From positions 9,362,001 to 9,426,000 of the forward strand of contig NZ_CP016793.1 of NCBI RefSeq assembly GCF_001701025.1: a stretch of 64,000 nt of DNA, in the 5' to 3' direction. Shown here in pieces: positions 1-8,298 of the stretch. Position 1 is the first letter of the stretch; each line of letters begins with the position of its first letter. The notes beneath the pieces are model-generated. The model saw nothing but the letters and a program-made list of their open reading frames with translations. It made no database searches and was not told the origin of the DNA. This DNA is from Lentzea guizhouensis (GTDB lineage: Bacteria > Actinomycetota > Actinomycetes > Mycobacteriales > Pseudonocardiaceae). Position numbers and translations under genes: made by a program.

Positions 1-2
1 TG

Positions 3-197
3 CTGCCGGTGAGCCCGGAGCTCGGCGCACGGGCCGAGGAGCTGGCACGGACGTTGCCGGACAAGGCCTCCGAGCCCGGTGACGGCACCGCGGTGATCGC
101 GGTGGCGGCCAGCGACGGGATGCGCCGCGACGACCTGGCCACGGCACTCGCGGTGCTGCCGGCGTCGGCCGTCCTCGTGGCGGTGGTGCTGGCGTGA
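3..197 (+). CDS. C-terminal fragment of an unidentified protein (left edge)
   Basis: This frame is open from the left edge and stops at TGA 195-197, leaving about 64 C-terminal residues. The fragment is Ala-rich and acidic in its first half, and its last 20 or so residues (around LPASAVLVAVVLA) are hydrophobic. It lies 43 bp upstream of a glycan-related gene on the same strand, so it may belong to the polysaccharide locus. There are too few residues to assign a family, and I do not recognise it. Confidence 0.5.
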   Translation: MPVSPELGARAEELARTLPDKASEPGDGTAVIAVAASDGMRRDDLATALAVLPASAVLVAVVLA

Positions 198-240
198 CTG
201 CACCGACGAACCTCCCCACTCCCCGACCGGAGGTCACCCC

Positions 241-1485
241 GTGATCACCACGACCAACCGGACCGGCCTCGCCAGGACGATCCTGGTCGCCCTCGTCGCC
301 CTGGCCGGCACCGCCAGCGCCGTCCGCGCGCTCAAGCCCGCGTGGGAGGTGCCGCTGCCCACCGAGGCGAACCTGCCGGAAGAGCGCATGCAGGACTTCC
401 GCGACGCTTTGTACTTCCCCATCCGCGAGTTCCTGGCCGGCGGCAACCCGTACGACCCGGCGGTGATGTTCGCGAACTGGCCGGTGCGGCAGAACTTCAA
501 CCTCTACCAGCCGTACCACCTGGTGCTGCACATGCCGTTCGCGCTGCCGGACTACCGGGTCGGCGCGGTGGCGTTCGCGCTGGCCTGCGTCGTACTGCTC
601 GTCGGGCTCGCCCTGCTGGCCGCGCACCGGGCCCAGCTCCCCCTCGTCGCGGGCACCACGGTGGTCGCCACGCTGCTCATCACGAGCCAGGTCGGCAAGG
701 CCCAGGTGTACATCGGCCAGGTGAACCCGCTGATCGCGGTCGGCGTGGCCGCGGCGTTGATGTTGCGCGGGAGCCATCCCGGCTGGGCGGCGGCGGCACT
801 CGCGCTCGCCTGGTTGAAACCGCAGTTCGGCCTGCCGCTGGCACTGCTGATGTTCGTGCGCGGTGACCGCAAGGTGGCGCTCATGGGCACGGCGATCGCC
901 ACGATCGCCAGCCTGCCGGTGGCAGCGGTCCTGGTCATGAAGGACGGCGTCGGTGGGTTCCTCGACGTCATCGGCCGCAACCTGGCCTGGGCCAGCAGCA
1001 CCGGCTACGGCGCGGTCGACTCCATGACGGCACAGCGCATCGACCTGCCCGCGGTGCTCTTCCGCACCACCGGCTGGCTGCCACCGGCGGCCGAGCTCAT
1101 CGCCCTCATCGGCGTCCTCGCGGTCACGGCGTTGCTGGCCCGCCGGCTCGACCAGACCGACGGCACCGCGGCGGCGGACGTGCTGACGTGCCTCGGTGTC
1201 GTCGTCGCGCTGGTGCACCAGCCCGGTGACGTGCTGATCGCGGTTCCCGCACTCGTCGCGCTGGCCGTCGTGTGCTGGCGGAACCGGCAGGACCGGCACT
1301 GGTGGTGGGCCGGAGCGGCGGCGCTGCTGCTCGTCGTGCCGTTCGCCCACCTGTACTTCGTCGACACCGCGGTGAAAGCGGCCCTGGGGGCACGGGCGAG
1401 CGTCACCCTCGACGGGGCGGCGGTCGTGGCGGCGTGGCTGGTGCTCGCGGTGTTCGCGGTCAGGCACGCCCGGCGCGTCACATGA
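241..1485 (+). CDS. GT87-family (DUF2029) integral membrane glycosyltransferase
   Basis: The 414-residue polytopic protein has about ten hydrophobic segments. Near residues 65-70 it has GGNPYDP, followed by an aromatic/Pro stretch (NLYQPYHLVLHMPFALP), and near 155-160 it has GQVNPLI followed by LKPQFGLPLALL. This pattern is typical of the GT87/DUF2029 polyprenyl-phosphate-sugar-dependent transferases. The GTG start follows GGAGGT (229-234) with good spacing. Its stop overlaps the next start as ATGA, so it is translationally coupled to the flippase. The likely role is transfer of a lipid-linked sugar at the membrane during surface glycan assembly; donor and acceptor cannot be read from the sequence. 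Confidence 0.82.
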   Translation: MITTTNRTGLARTILVALVALAGTASAVRALKPAWEVPLPTEANLPEERMQDFRDALYFPIREFLAGGNPYDPAVMFANWPVRQNFNLYQPYHLVLHMPFALPDYRVGAVAFALACVVLLVGLALLAAHRAQLPLVAGTTVVATLLITSQVGKAQVYIGQVNPLIAVGVAAALMLRGSHPGWAAAALALAWLKPQFGLPLALLMFVRGDRKVALMGTAIATIASLPVAAVLVMKDGVGGFLDVIGRNLAWASSTGYGAVDSMTAQRIDLPAVLFRTTGWLPPAAELIALIGVLAVTALLARRLDQTDGTAAADVLTCLGVVVALVHQPGDVLIAVPALVALAVVCWRNRQDRHWWWAGAAALLLVVPFAHLYFVDTAVKAALGARASVTLDGAAVVAAWLVLAVFAVRHARRVT

Positions 1486-2888
1486 CCGACGTGGCGGTGC
1501 GGGGCTCGTTGTGGCTCTTCGCGGTCAACCTGGTGAGCAAGAGCAGCCAGATCGTCGTCACGCTGGCGCTGGCGCTCTTCCTCACCGAGGCCGACCTGGG
1601 CGCGGTGGCGCTGGTCGTGTCGATCGTCAACATCGGCCAGGTCGTCCAGGCCATGGGCGTCTACGACATCATCAGCCGCACCGGACGGGACCCGAAGACG
1701 ACCGCGGGCACCGTGCTCACGATGAGCGTCGCGGCCGGAACCGTCCTGGCCGTCGCGGTGATCAGCGCGGCAAACCCCGTCGCGCAGGCGTTCGGGGCCC
1801 CTGACGCCGCCGGGCTGCTGAGGCTCGCGGCGCTCACGCTGCCGTTCACCGCGGCGGGCGGCGTGCAGATGGCCTTGATGCACCGCGACCTCGACTTCCG
1901 GCGGCGGATGCTGCCGGACGCGGGCGGCATGCTGCTCGGTGCGGCGGTGACTGTCACGCTGGCCGCCCAGAGGGTCGGGCCGACCGCGTTCGTCCTCGGC
2001 CTGCTCTGCACGGCAGTGGCGCAACCGGCGCTCGCGGTCGTCGCGGGCGCGCGGATCCGGCCGGTCTGGGACCGCGAGGCTGCCCGGGAGGCCGCGGGCT
2101 GGATGGCCGTCGTCGGCCCCGGCGCGTTGATCGCGGTGCTGCTGATCAACGTCGACTACCTCGCCATCGGGCACGTCCTCGGCCCGGAGGCGGTCGGCGG
2201 GTACTCGCTCGCATTCCGGATCGCCTGGGTGCCCTACATCATGGTCGCGGTCGTGCTGGGCGGGGTGCTGTTCCCGATCTGCGCCGCGCAGGTCCGAGGT
2301 GGACAGCGCGACGAGCTGCCGGAGACGCTGCACCGGTTCACGACGGCGACCTTGGTGGTCACCGGTGGCCTGTACGTCACGGTCGCGCTGCGGCCCGACG
2401 GGATCACGCTGCTCGGGCAGCAGTGGGCGGACGCCGCGCGGATCCTCACCCCGTTGTGCGGCTACGGACTCGGGCTGGGGCTGCTGCACGTCTGGTACCA
2501 GGTGATCAGGGCGGCCGGCCACGCCCGCCAGTACCTCGCCCTCGAAGCCGCCCACCTCGTCACCCTCGTGACCGCGCTGGTCTTCACGACCGCGCACGGA
2601 CCTCAGGCCGTCGCGGTCACCCAGGCCGTCACGGTGTGGCTGCTGGTCCCGGTGACCTGGCTGGTGCTGCACCGCAACGGCCTCGCCGTCCCCCTCCCCC
2701 GCCTGGCCCGCACGACCGCCACGGTGGCGGCCGGTGCCGTCACGAGCCTCGCACTCAGCACGGTCCTGCCGGGCCCCGCGAGCGTCCTGAGCCTCGCCGC
2801 GACCGGTCTCCTGCTGCTCGCCGCCTACTGCGCGGTCGTGCTGCCCCTCAACCGCACCGTCCTCATCGGACTCAAGGAGCGCACGTGA
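1482..2888 (+). CDS. Wzx/MATE-like polysaccharide flippase (oligosaccharide exporter)
   Basis: The 468-residue protein is almost entirely membrane-embedded, with about 12-14 hydrophobic helices and short charged loops. Its N-terminus (VRGSLWLFAVNLVSKSSQIV), the following LTEADLG and the central RDLDFRR loop fit the polysaccharide biosynthesis/MOP flippase superfamily (lipopolysaccharide O-unit Wzx, teichuronic acid TuaB). I chose the ATG at 1482 because it overlaps the upstream stop (ATGA) and begins right at the first helix; the open frame extends further upstream without support. It probably flips undecaprenyl-linked repeat units made by the neighbouring glycosyltransferases. The next gene starts inside its stop codon region (GTGA). 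Confidence 0.85.
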   Translation: MTDVAVRGSLWLFAVNLVSKSSQIVVTLALALFLTEADLGAVALVVSIVNIGQVVQAMGVYDIISRTGRDPKTTAGTVLTMSVAAGTVLAVAVISAANPVAQAFGAPDAAGLLRLAALTLPFTAAGGVQMALMHRDLDFRRRMLPDAGGMLLGAAVTVTLAAQRVGPTAFVLGLLCTAVAQPALAVVAGARIRPVWDREAAREAAGWMAVVGPGALIAVLLINVDYLAIGHVLGPEAVGGYSLAFRIAWVPYIMVAVVLGGVLFPICAAQVRGGQRDELPETLHRFTTATLVVTGGLYVTVALRPDGITLLGQQWADAARILTPLCGYGLGLGLLHVWYQVIRAAGHARQYLALEAAHLVTLVTALVFTTAHGPQAVAVTQAVTVWLLVPVTWLVLHRNGLAVPLPRLARTTATVAAGAVTSLALSTVLPGPASVLSLAATGLLLLAAYCAVVLPLNRTVLIGLKERT

Positions 2889-3952
2889 AGGTCGTCCACG
2901 TGACGCAACCGGTCGAGGCCGGTGTCGCCGTCGTGGTGCTGGAGCTCGCCCGCGCCCAGCTCGACCGCGGCTGGGACGTCGTGATCGCCTGTCCCGCGGA
3001 CGGATGGCTCGCCGACCAAGCAGAGGAACGTGGAATCCCGGTCCTCGACTGGCACGCCACCCGCGCGCCGGGACCGAACACCGCACGCGAGCTGCTGTCC
3101 CTGCGCAGAACGCTCAGGAACGCCGACCCGGACGTCGTGCACCTGCACAGCTCCAAGGCCGGCCTGGCCAGGCTGGTGCTGCGCGGTCGCGTGCCCACCC
3201 TGTTCCAGCCGCACCTGTGGTCGTTCCGGATCGCCGGCGGACTGCTGCGCACCGCCTGCCACCGCTGGGAGAGGCTCGCGTCCCGCTGGACCGACCTGCT
3301 GGTCTGCGTCAGCGACGACGAGCTCGCGGCCGGCCGCGCCACCGGGGTGACGGCGGAGGCCGAGGTCGTGTGCAACGGCGTCGACACCCGGCAACTACGT
3401 CCACGGCACCACGAGCACGAAGCCCCGACCGCGGTGTGCGTCGGCCGCATCGCCCACCAGAAGGGCCAGGACCTGCTGCTGCAAGCGTGGCCGGAGGTGG
3501 TGCGCCGAGTCCCGGACGCCCAGCTGCTGATCGTCGGCGACGGACCGATGGCCGAAACCCTGCGAGCACAGCACCACCCGAGCGTGTACTGGCACGGCCA
3601 CAGCACCGCGGTCGCCGACTTCTACACCCGAGCCGACGTCGTGGTGCTGCCCTCGCGCGCCGAGGGCATGGCGTTGGTCCCGCTGGAAGCCATGGCGTGC
3701 GGCCGATCCGTGGTCGCGTTCGACGTCGAAGGCGTCCGGCAGAGCATCGGCGACGCGGGCGAGGTCGTGCCCGCGGGCGACGTCACCGCGCTGGCGCAAG
3801 CGATTGCCCTGCGCCTCACCGACCGCGAGCTCGCCGCCGCCGAGGGAAAACGCGGCCGCCTCCGCGCCGAGAACCTGTTCGACCGCGAGCGCATGACCGA
3901 CCGGATCGTGACGCTCACCGAGCAACTGCTGTCCCGGAGAGGACGAGAATGA
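2885..3952 (+). CDS. GT4-family glycosyltransferase
   Basis: The 355-residue soluble GT-B protein begins MKVVHVTQPVEAGV, the N-terminal acceptor domain. The C-terminal donor-binding Rossmann domain has VCVGRIAHQKGQDLLL, LLIVGDGP and the EX7E motif (EGMALVPLE), the nucleotide-sugar binding signature of GT4 retaining enzymes. The GTG start overlaps the flippase stop (GTGA) and the stop overlaps the next gene (ATGA), so four genes from 241 to 5046 form one coupled operon. It probably adds one sugar to a lipid-linked glycan at the cytoplasmic membrane face. Sugar specificity is unknown. Confidence 0.88.
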   Translation: MKVVHVTQPVEAGVAVVVLELARAQLDRGWDVVIACPADGWLADQAEERGIPVLDWHATRAPGPNTARELLSLRRTLRNADPDVVHLHSSKAGLARLVLRGRVPTLFQPHLWSFRIAGGLLRTACHRWERLASRWTDLLVCVSDDELAAGRATGVTAEAEVVCNGVDTRQLRPRHHEHEAPTAVCVGRIAHQKGQDLLLQAWPEVVRRVPDAQLLIVGDGPMAETLRAQHHPSVYWHGHSTAVADFYTRADVVVLPSRAEGMALVPLEAMACGRSVVAFDVEGVRQSIGDAGEVVPAGDVTALAQAIALRLTDRELAAAEGKRGRLRAENLFDRERMTDRIVTLTEQLLSRRGRE

Positions 3953-5046
3953 CACGGATCGCCTACCTGCTCACCCAGGACAGCGGGGGCCCGGTGGATG
4001 TGACGGTGCGCCTGGCCGCCGCGCTGGCCAAGTCCGATGACGCCGAGGTGCGGGTGTTCGGCCCGCGGCCCCGGCGCGGTGCGGAGCTGGTCGACCCGTA
4101 CTTCGAGGAGATTCTGGTCCCCAGCAAGGGCGACATGCGGGCGGCCCGGCAGGCGCGCGCGGCGATCAGGGCGTGGCGCCCGGACGTGGTGCACGCCCAG
4201 GACCGGCGGTCGGGACTGGTCAGCGCCGGTCTCGCGACCGGGGGCACCAAGATCGTGCACACCTACCACGGCGTGCCCGACGACGTGGACGAGGCGTGGT
4301 TCCGGTGCGTGCGGGGGTCGATGCCGCCGTCGCCGTACACCCGCGCGGTGCTCGCCGGTGACGCCGCGGTCGCCAGGGTCGTGCACCGGACCGTGGTCCC
4401 GGCCAGGGAGATGGGCCGGTTCCTGCGGGAACGCCTCTACGTGCCGCCGCACCGGATGACCCACATCGACAACTGCGTGGACGTCGGCGAGGCGCACCCA
4501 CCCACGGCGCCCGTGCGCAAGCTCGCGTTCGTGGGCCTGCTCGTGGAACGCAAGGGCCTGCTGAACCTGCTGGACGCCCTGGAGACCACGATGCCGGCTG
4601 ACGCCACGCTCACGGTCGTCGGTGACGGTCCACAACGGACGCAGGCGGAGGGCAGGGTGACCCGGCGCGGGCTGCAGGACCGGGTGCGGTTCCTCGGGTT
4701 CCGCACCGACGTCCCGGACCTGTTGCGCGAGCACGACGCGCTGGTGCTGCCGTCCACGATGGAACAGCAGCCGCTCGTCGTCGCCGAGGCCATGGCGGCC
4801 GGCAAACCGGTGCTCGCCACGGACACCGGCGGGGTCGCGGACATGCTGGGCGTGCCCGCCGACGACTGCCCGCGTGCCGGTGACGTGGCCGCGCTCGCGG
4901 CCAAGCTGGCCGCGCTGTTCGCCGACCCCGAGCCCGGCCGCACCGGCCAGGCCCTGGCCATGCGGGCGCGCGAACGGTTCACCCCCGAGGTGTGCGCCCG
5001 CCGCCACCTCGAGCTCTACCGCAAGCTCACTTCTTCGGCGCGTTGA
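3949..5046 (+). CDS. GT4-family glycosyltransferase
   Basis: The 365-residue GT-B enzyme begins with the typical MTRIAYLLTQDSGG. It has a C-terminal donor domain (LAFVGLLVERKGLLNLLDAL, TVVGDGPQ) and an EX7E-like motif (MEQQPLVVAEAMAAG). The ATG overlaps the preceding stop as ATGA. Its last 20 bp overlap the 3' end of the opposite-strand gene at 5027-6262, so the two are convergent without room for a terminator. It is the last gene of the plus-strand glycan operon. Its sequence differs from the neighbouring GT4, so the two probably add different sugars. Confidence 0.86.
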   Translation: MTRIAYLLTQDSGGPVDVTVRLAAALAKSDDAEVRVFGPRPRRGAELVDPYFEEILVPSKGDMRAARQARAAIRAWRPDVVHAQDRRSGLVSAGLATGGTKIVHTYHGVPDDVDEAWFRCVRGSMPPSPYTRAVLAGDAAVARVVHRTVVPAREMGRFLRERLYVPPHRMTHIDNCVDVGEAHPPTAPVRKLAFVGLLVERKGLLNLLDALETTMPADATLTVVGDGPQRTQAEGRVTRRGLQDRVRFLGFRTDVPDLLREHDALVLPSTMEQQPLVVAEAMAAGKPVLATDTGGVADMLGVPADDCPRAGDVAALAAKLAALFADPEPGRTGQALAMRARERFTPEVCARRHLELYRKLTSSAR

Positions 5047-6262
5047 CGTAGACGGCCGCGTCCGCCGGAGGCAGGTCCGTCTCCGGCGCCACCGGCTCGC
5101 CCCGCAACGTCACCAGGCCCGCGGGCGGGGTCAGCCGCACGGCCGCCTTCGTCGGGTTCACCGCCACCCAGCCGTTGCTGAAGCGGCGGGTCCACGCCCC
5201 GCTGGGCAGCCGGTTGGCCGCCTCGACCGCCTCGCCCAGCCGCGCGTCCTGGTAGATCGACCAGTAGGGGCTCTTGTAGCTGGGGTCGGCCTGGGTCCAG
5301 CAGGTGTGCGGGCTCGCGAGCAACGCGGCGGAGGCGTACCCGACGCGTTCCTCCTGGTCCGACTTCGTGTGCGTGATCAGCAGCAGCCACGACTCGCCGA
5401 GCGCGGCCTGCGCGCGCTGCTCCTTGAACTGGTTGCCCTTGAACGTGATCAGCTCACCGGCGCCGTTGTCGCCGCGCAGGCCGAAGTTCTCCTCCATCGC
5501 CCCCGAGTACCGGGAGTGCGCCGACCAGCGCCCCGGCGTCAGCTGCGACTCCGAGACGTTGGGCACCAGCATCTTCCCGGCCTTCTCCAGCGCGTCGCCG
5601 GAGAGCTGCAGCAAGCCGTCCAGACCTTCGCGCAGCAACCGGTCGGTGCCCGCGGTGTCGGACGTGCCCGCGATCACCGCGGGCGAGTAGTAGCGCAACG
5701 AGCTGAAGTCGTTGTCGGCCAGCACGCCGTCCCAGCCCTCGCGCACCACCTCGGCGACGACCGCCTTGGTCCAGGCCTCCTGGTAGGCCTTGTTCCACAC
5801 GGTCATCTGCCAGTGCTTCGGGTAGCCGGCCCACTCGATGCGCTTGCCGTTCGTGTCGGTCGCGAACCAGTCCGGGTGTTGCTGCTGCGCGGCGTGGTAC
5901 CCGATGCCGGTGGGCAGGTACTTGGAGTCGCGGTCACCCTCGACCGCGCCGGCGTAGTTGCGGGTGCTGGAGAAGTCCTTGTACACCAGCACCTTGACCT
6001 TCGGGTTCAGGTCGTGCAGCCGCCGCATCGCCGAGGTCTCCCAGGCGTTGAGAACGACCACGTCGTAGTGCTTGGCCGCCTCGCGGATCTCCCAGGCCGC
6101 CGGCGAGTCGCCGATGCCGTACCACCACGCGCACGGCGCGAGCGGTTTCGGCACCGGCCCGGTGACGATCGGGTCGCTCGCCGCGCTGACCGAGCACGCG
6201 GTGGACAACAACACGAGAACAACGCCGGCGAATCGACGGATCAGCGATTTCTGCGACAACAC
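5027..6262 (-). CDS. Secreted putative glycoside hydrolase (GHL15-like TIM-barrel) with lipoprotein-like signal
   Basis: The 411-residue product starts with basic residues (SQKSLIRR), then a hydrophobic helix and LLSTACS, which could be an imperfect lipobox; alternatively it is a type I signal cleaved after VSA. The mature part has YGIGDSPA, VVVLNAWE, VKVLVYKDFSS and GWDGVLADNDF, a pattern I associate with the putative glycosyl hydrolase family GHL15 (barrel strands ending in acidic residues). Asp/Glu residues in GVLADND and AMEENFG are plausible catalytic or substrate-binding acids. The GTG start overlaps the 3' end of the phosphoglycosyl transferase gene by 22 bp, so both are one transcript. 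Extracellular processing of the glycan is likely; substrate unknown. Confidence 0.68.
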   Translation of the reverse strand: MLSQKSLIRRFAGVVLVLLSTACSVSAASDPIVTGPVPKPLAPCAWWYGIGDSPAAWEIREAAKHYDVVVLNAWETSAMRRLHDLNPKVKVLVYKDFSSTRNYAGAVEGDRDSKYLPTGIGYHAAQQQHPDWFATDTNGKRIEWAGYPKHWQMTVWNKAYQEAWTKAVVAEVVREGWDGVLADNDFSSLRYYSPAVIAGTSDTAGTDRLLREGLDGLLQLSGDALEKAGKMLVPNVSESQLTPGRWSAHSRYSGAMEENFGLRGDNGAGELITFKGNQFKEQRAQAALGESWLLLITHTKSDQEERVGYASAALLASPHTCWTQADPSYKSPYWSIYQDARLGEAVEAANRLPSGAWTRRFSNGWVAVNPTKAAVRLTPPAGLVTLRGEPVAPETDLPPADAAVYVNAPKK

Positions 6263-7193
6263 AACTCACCTGCCGTCATCAGTAGAATCCTCAGGTCGAG
6301 CCACAGCGACCAGTTCGCGATGTAGTAGTTGTCGTATCGAGACCTGTCGGCGATCGAGGTGTCACCCCTCAACCCGTGCACCTGAGCAAGTCCCGTCAGT
6401 CCGGTGGGAACGCGATGGCGCGCCCAATATAGCTCGTGAATTGCGGAGAACTCGCGAACGAAACCGGGACGCTCCGGGCGTGGCCCGACCACGCACATGT
6501 CGCCGCGCAGGACGTTCCACAGCTGGGGCAGCTCGTCGAGGGAGGTGCGGCGCAGGAACCGGCCGACCGGGCCCACCCGCGAGTCGCCCTCGACCGACCA
6601 GCGCACCTGGGAGTCGTCCTCACCCGACTGGCGGACGCTGCGGATCTTGTAGAGGACGAACGTGCGGTCGTCCATCCCCACCCTGACCTGCCGGAAGAAC
6701 AGCGGGCGCCCGCTCTCGACCAGCACCGCGAGCGCGCACAGGCCGATCACCGGCGACAGCACGACCAGCGCGACCGCGGCCAGCACCAGGTCGGCGGCGC
6801 GCCGTCGGCCGCCGGCGCGGTGCTCACCAGGCCGACGACGGTGAGCAGCGCGAACGCCAGCGCCGTGCTCGCCGCCGACCGGGCAGGTCCTGCAGCCACG
6901 ACAGCCACAGCCTCCTGCGGTAGAGCCGCCAGGCCGCCCTGATGCCGAGCACGGTGACCGCGATCCCGGCGGCCCAGGCCCAGCCGAGCCGGCGGTCCAC
7001 GCTCCGCGGTCAGCGTGGCGGCGTCGGCCAGGCCGAGCAGCACGGCCACCGCGTTCACCCGGCTGAGCAGGTCTCGCGTCCGGCGGCGCCGCCCTCTGTC
7101 CTCGCGCCGCGGCGGGCGCCGGTGCTCAGTCCGCCCGACCTCGTCCGCCTGCGGTGGTGCGGCGGGAACGGCCACCGCCGAGAGTCGCCTCAT
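6241..7193 (-). CDS. Polyprenyl-phosphate sugar phosphotransferase (WcaJ/WbaP type), N-terminal half frame-disrupted
   Basis: The C-terminal about 181 residues are clearly the bacterial sugar transferase domain (PF02397). It has the membrane re-entrant segment, FFRQVRVG, TSLDELPQLWNVLRGDM and VVGPRPE, and the stop is at 6241. The ATG at 7193 opens a basic leader and a first hydrophobic helix (LSRVNAVAVLLGLADAA). Between roughly 7010 and 6830 the hydrophobic coding potential then jumps between all three frames (WAWAAGIAVTVLG, then STALAFALLTVVGLVS, then GRRRAADLVLAA). At least two indels are needed to restore one reading frame. The enzyme would transfer the first sugar-1-phosphate to undecaprenyl phosphate. 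Sequence error is more likely than decay because the catalytic part is intact. Confidence 0.75.
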
Positions 7194-7449
7194 TGAAGAT
7201 CATCCGATCGAAGGAGTTGGGACGGCACAGCGACACGAAAGAGTTAACGAACGAGCGGAATTCAGCTCTTCGGGTATCAAATTTCCCTCTTCGGTGTGCT
7301 GAGTGAATGCGGTTGGTGAGCTTTCGGCGTACTACTTCCCTGATCTACGCCAGGGTCGTCTCAAAAGCTTTAGCACGTCGTGTCAATAATTCATGCCACC
7401 AACCGCGAGCCACCGAAGTGGGGGCATTGAGTGAGAGTCGGCGAAAACG
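7194..7449. promoter_or_regulatory. Divergent intergenic region between glycan genes
   Basis: This 256-bp stretch is distinctly richer in A+T than its surroundings, especially 7230-7400. It separates the leftward phosphoglycosyl transferase from the rightward GT2 gene, so promoters for both directions should lie here. I see no convincing -35/-10 pair with correct spacing. There is a short inverted repeat (CACG-T-CGTG near 7376) of unknown meaning. Confidence 0.4.
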
Positions 7450-8298
7450 GTGTCCGGCGATCGGCCGGGCAACCGGCCACGACCGTCCAGGCCGTGCAGA
7501 CCGCAGGTCGTGCAGACCGCCCAGGCCCCGCAGGACGACGTCCGGCCGTGCGGCGACGTGCACGTCGTGCTCCCCGCCTACAACGAGGCGGCCGCGCTGC
7601 CGCCGCTGCTGCGGCGCATCGCCGCGGTCGAGCTCGCCGACCGGATCACCGTGTGGGTGGTCGACGACGGCTCGTCCGACGGCACCGGCGACTGCGTGGC
7701 GGGCGTGCGCGGGCTCGACGTCCGGCTGGTGCGCCACCCGGTGAACCTCGGTCTCGGCCAGGCCGTCCAATCAGGACTGCGGGCGGTGCTCGACGCGGCG
7801 GCCGAGGGCGACGTGATGGTCGTGATGGACGCCGACGACACGCACGACCCCGGCCTGATCCCCGCGCTGCTGCGGGAGATCGCGGCCGGTGCGGACGTGG
7901 TGATCTGCTCGCGCTTCGTCGGCGGCGGTGACGACTCCACGGCACCGCGCTGGCGCCGGGTGCTGTCGCGCGGCGCCCGCGTGGTGTTCGGTCGGGTGCT
8001 GCACTTCGACGGCATCCAGGACTTCACCTGCGGCTACCGCGCCTACCGGGTGAGCCTGCTGCGCAGGGCCGCCGCCCACTGGGGCGAGCGGCTGGTCGAG
8101 GAGCGCGGGTTCGCGTGCATGGTCGAGCTGCTGATGAAGCTGCGCCACTGCGGCCCGGTGGTCAGCGAGATCCCGTTCCGGCTGCGCTACGACCGCAAGC
8201 CCGGTTCCAGCAAGCTCCGGCTCGGCCGGACGCTGACCCAGTACCTGGTGCTGCTCACGCGTGACCGCCTCGCGCCCGTGCCCTACCGGAAGCTCTGA
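7450..8298 (+). CDS. GT2-family glycosyltransferase (polyprenyl-phosphate mannose/glucose synthase-like)
   Basis: The 282-residue GT-A protein has HVVLPAYNEAAALPPLLRR, VWVVDDGSSDGT (nucleotide binding), NLGLGQAVQSGL and VVMDADDTHDP (DXD metal site). It continues with FTCGYRAYR and the acceptor-side EIPFRLRYDRKPGSSKL. This layout matches dolichol/polyprenol-phosphate mannosyltransferase-like GT2 enzymes, without extra C-terminal membrane helices. The first 35 residues are Pro/Arg/Gln-rich, so the real start may be internal (for example GTG near 7507) rather than GTG 7450. Its TGA overlaps the next ATG by one base. It may make the lipid-linked sugar donor that a GT87 enzyme needs. Confidence 0.83.
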   Translation: MSGDRPGNRPRPSRPCRPQVVQTAQAPQDDVRPCGDVHVVLPAYNEAAALPPLLRRIAAVELADRITVWVVDDGSSDGTGDCVAGVRGLDVRLVRHPVNLGLGQAVQSGLRAVLDAAAEGDVMVVMDADDTHDPGLIPALLREIAAGADVVICSRFVGGGDDSTAPRWRRVLSRGARVVFGRVLHFDGIQDFTCGYRAYRVSLLRRAAAHWGERLVEERGFACMVELLMKLRHCGPVVSEIPFRLRYDRKPGSSKLRLGRTLTQYLVLLTRDRLAPVPYRKL

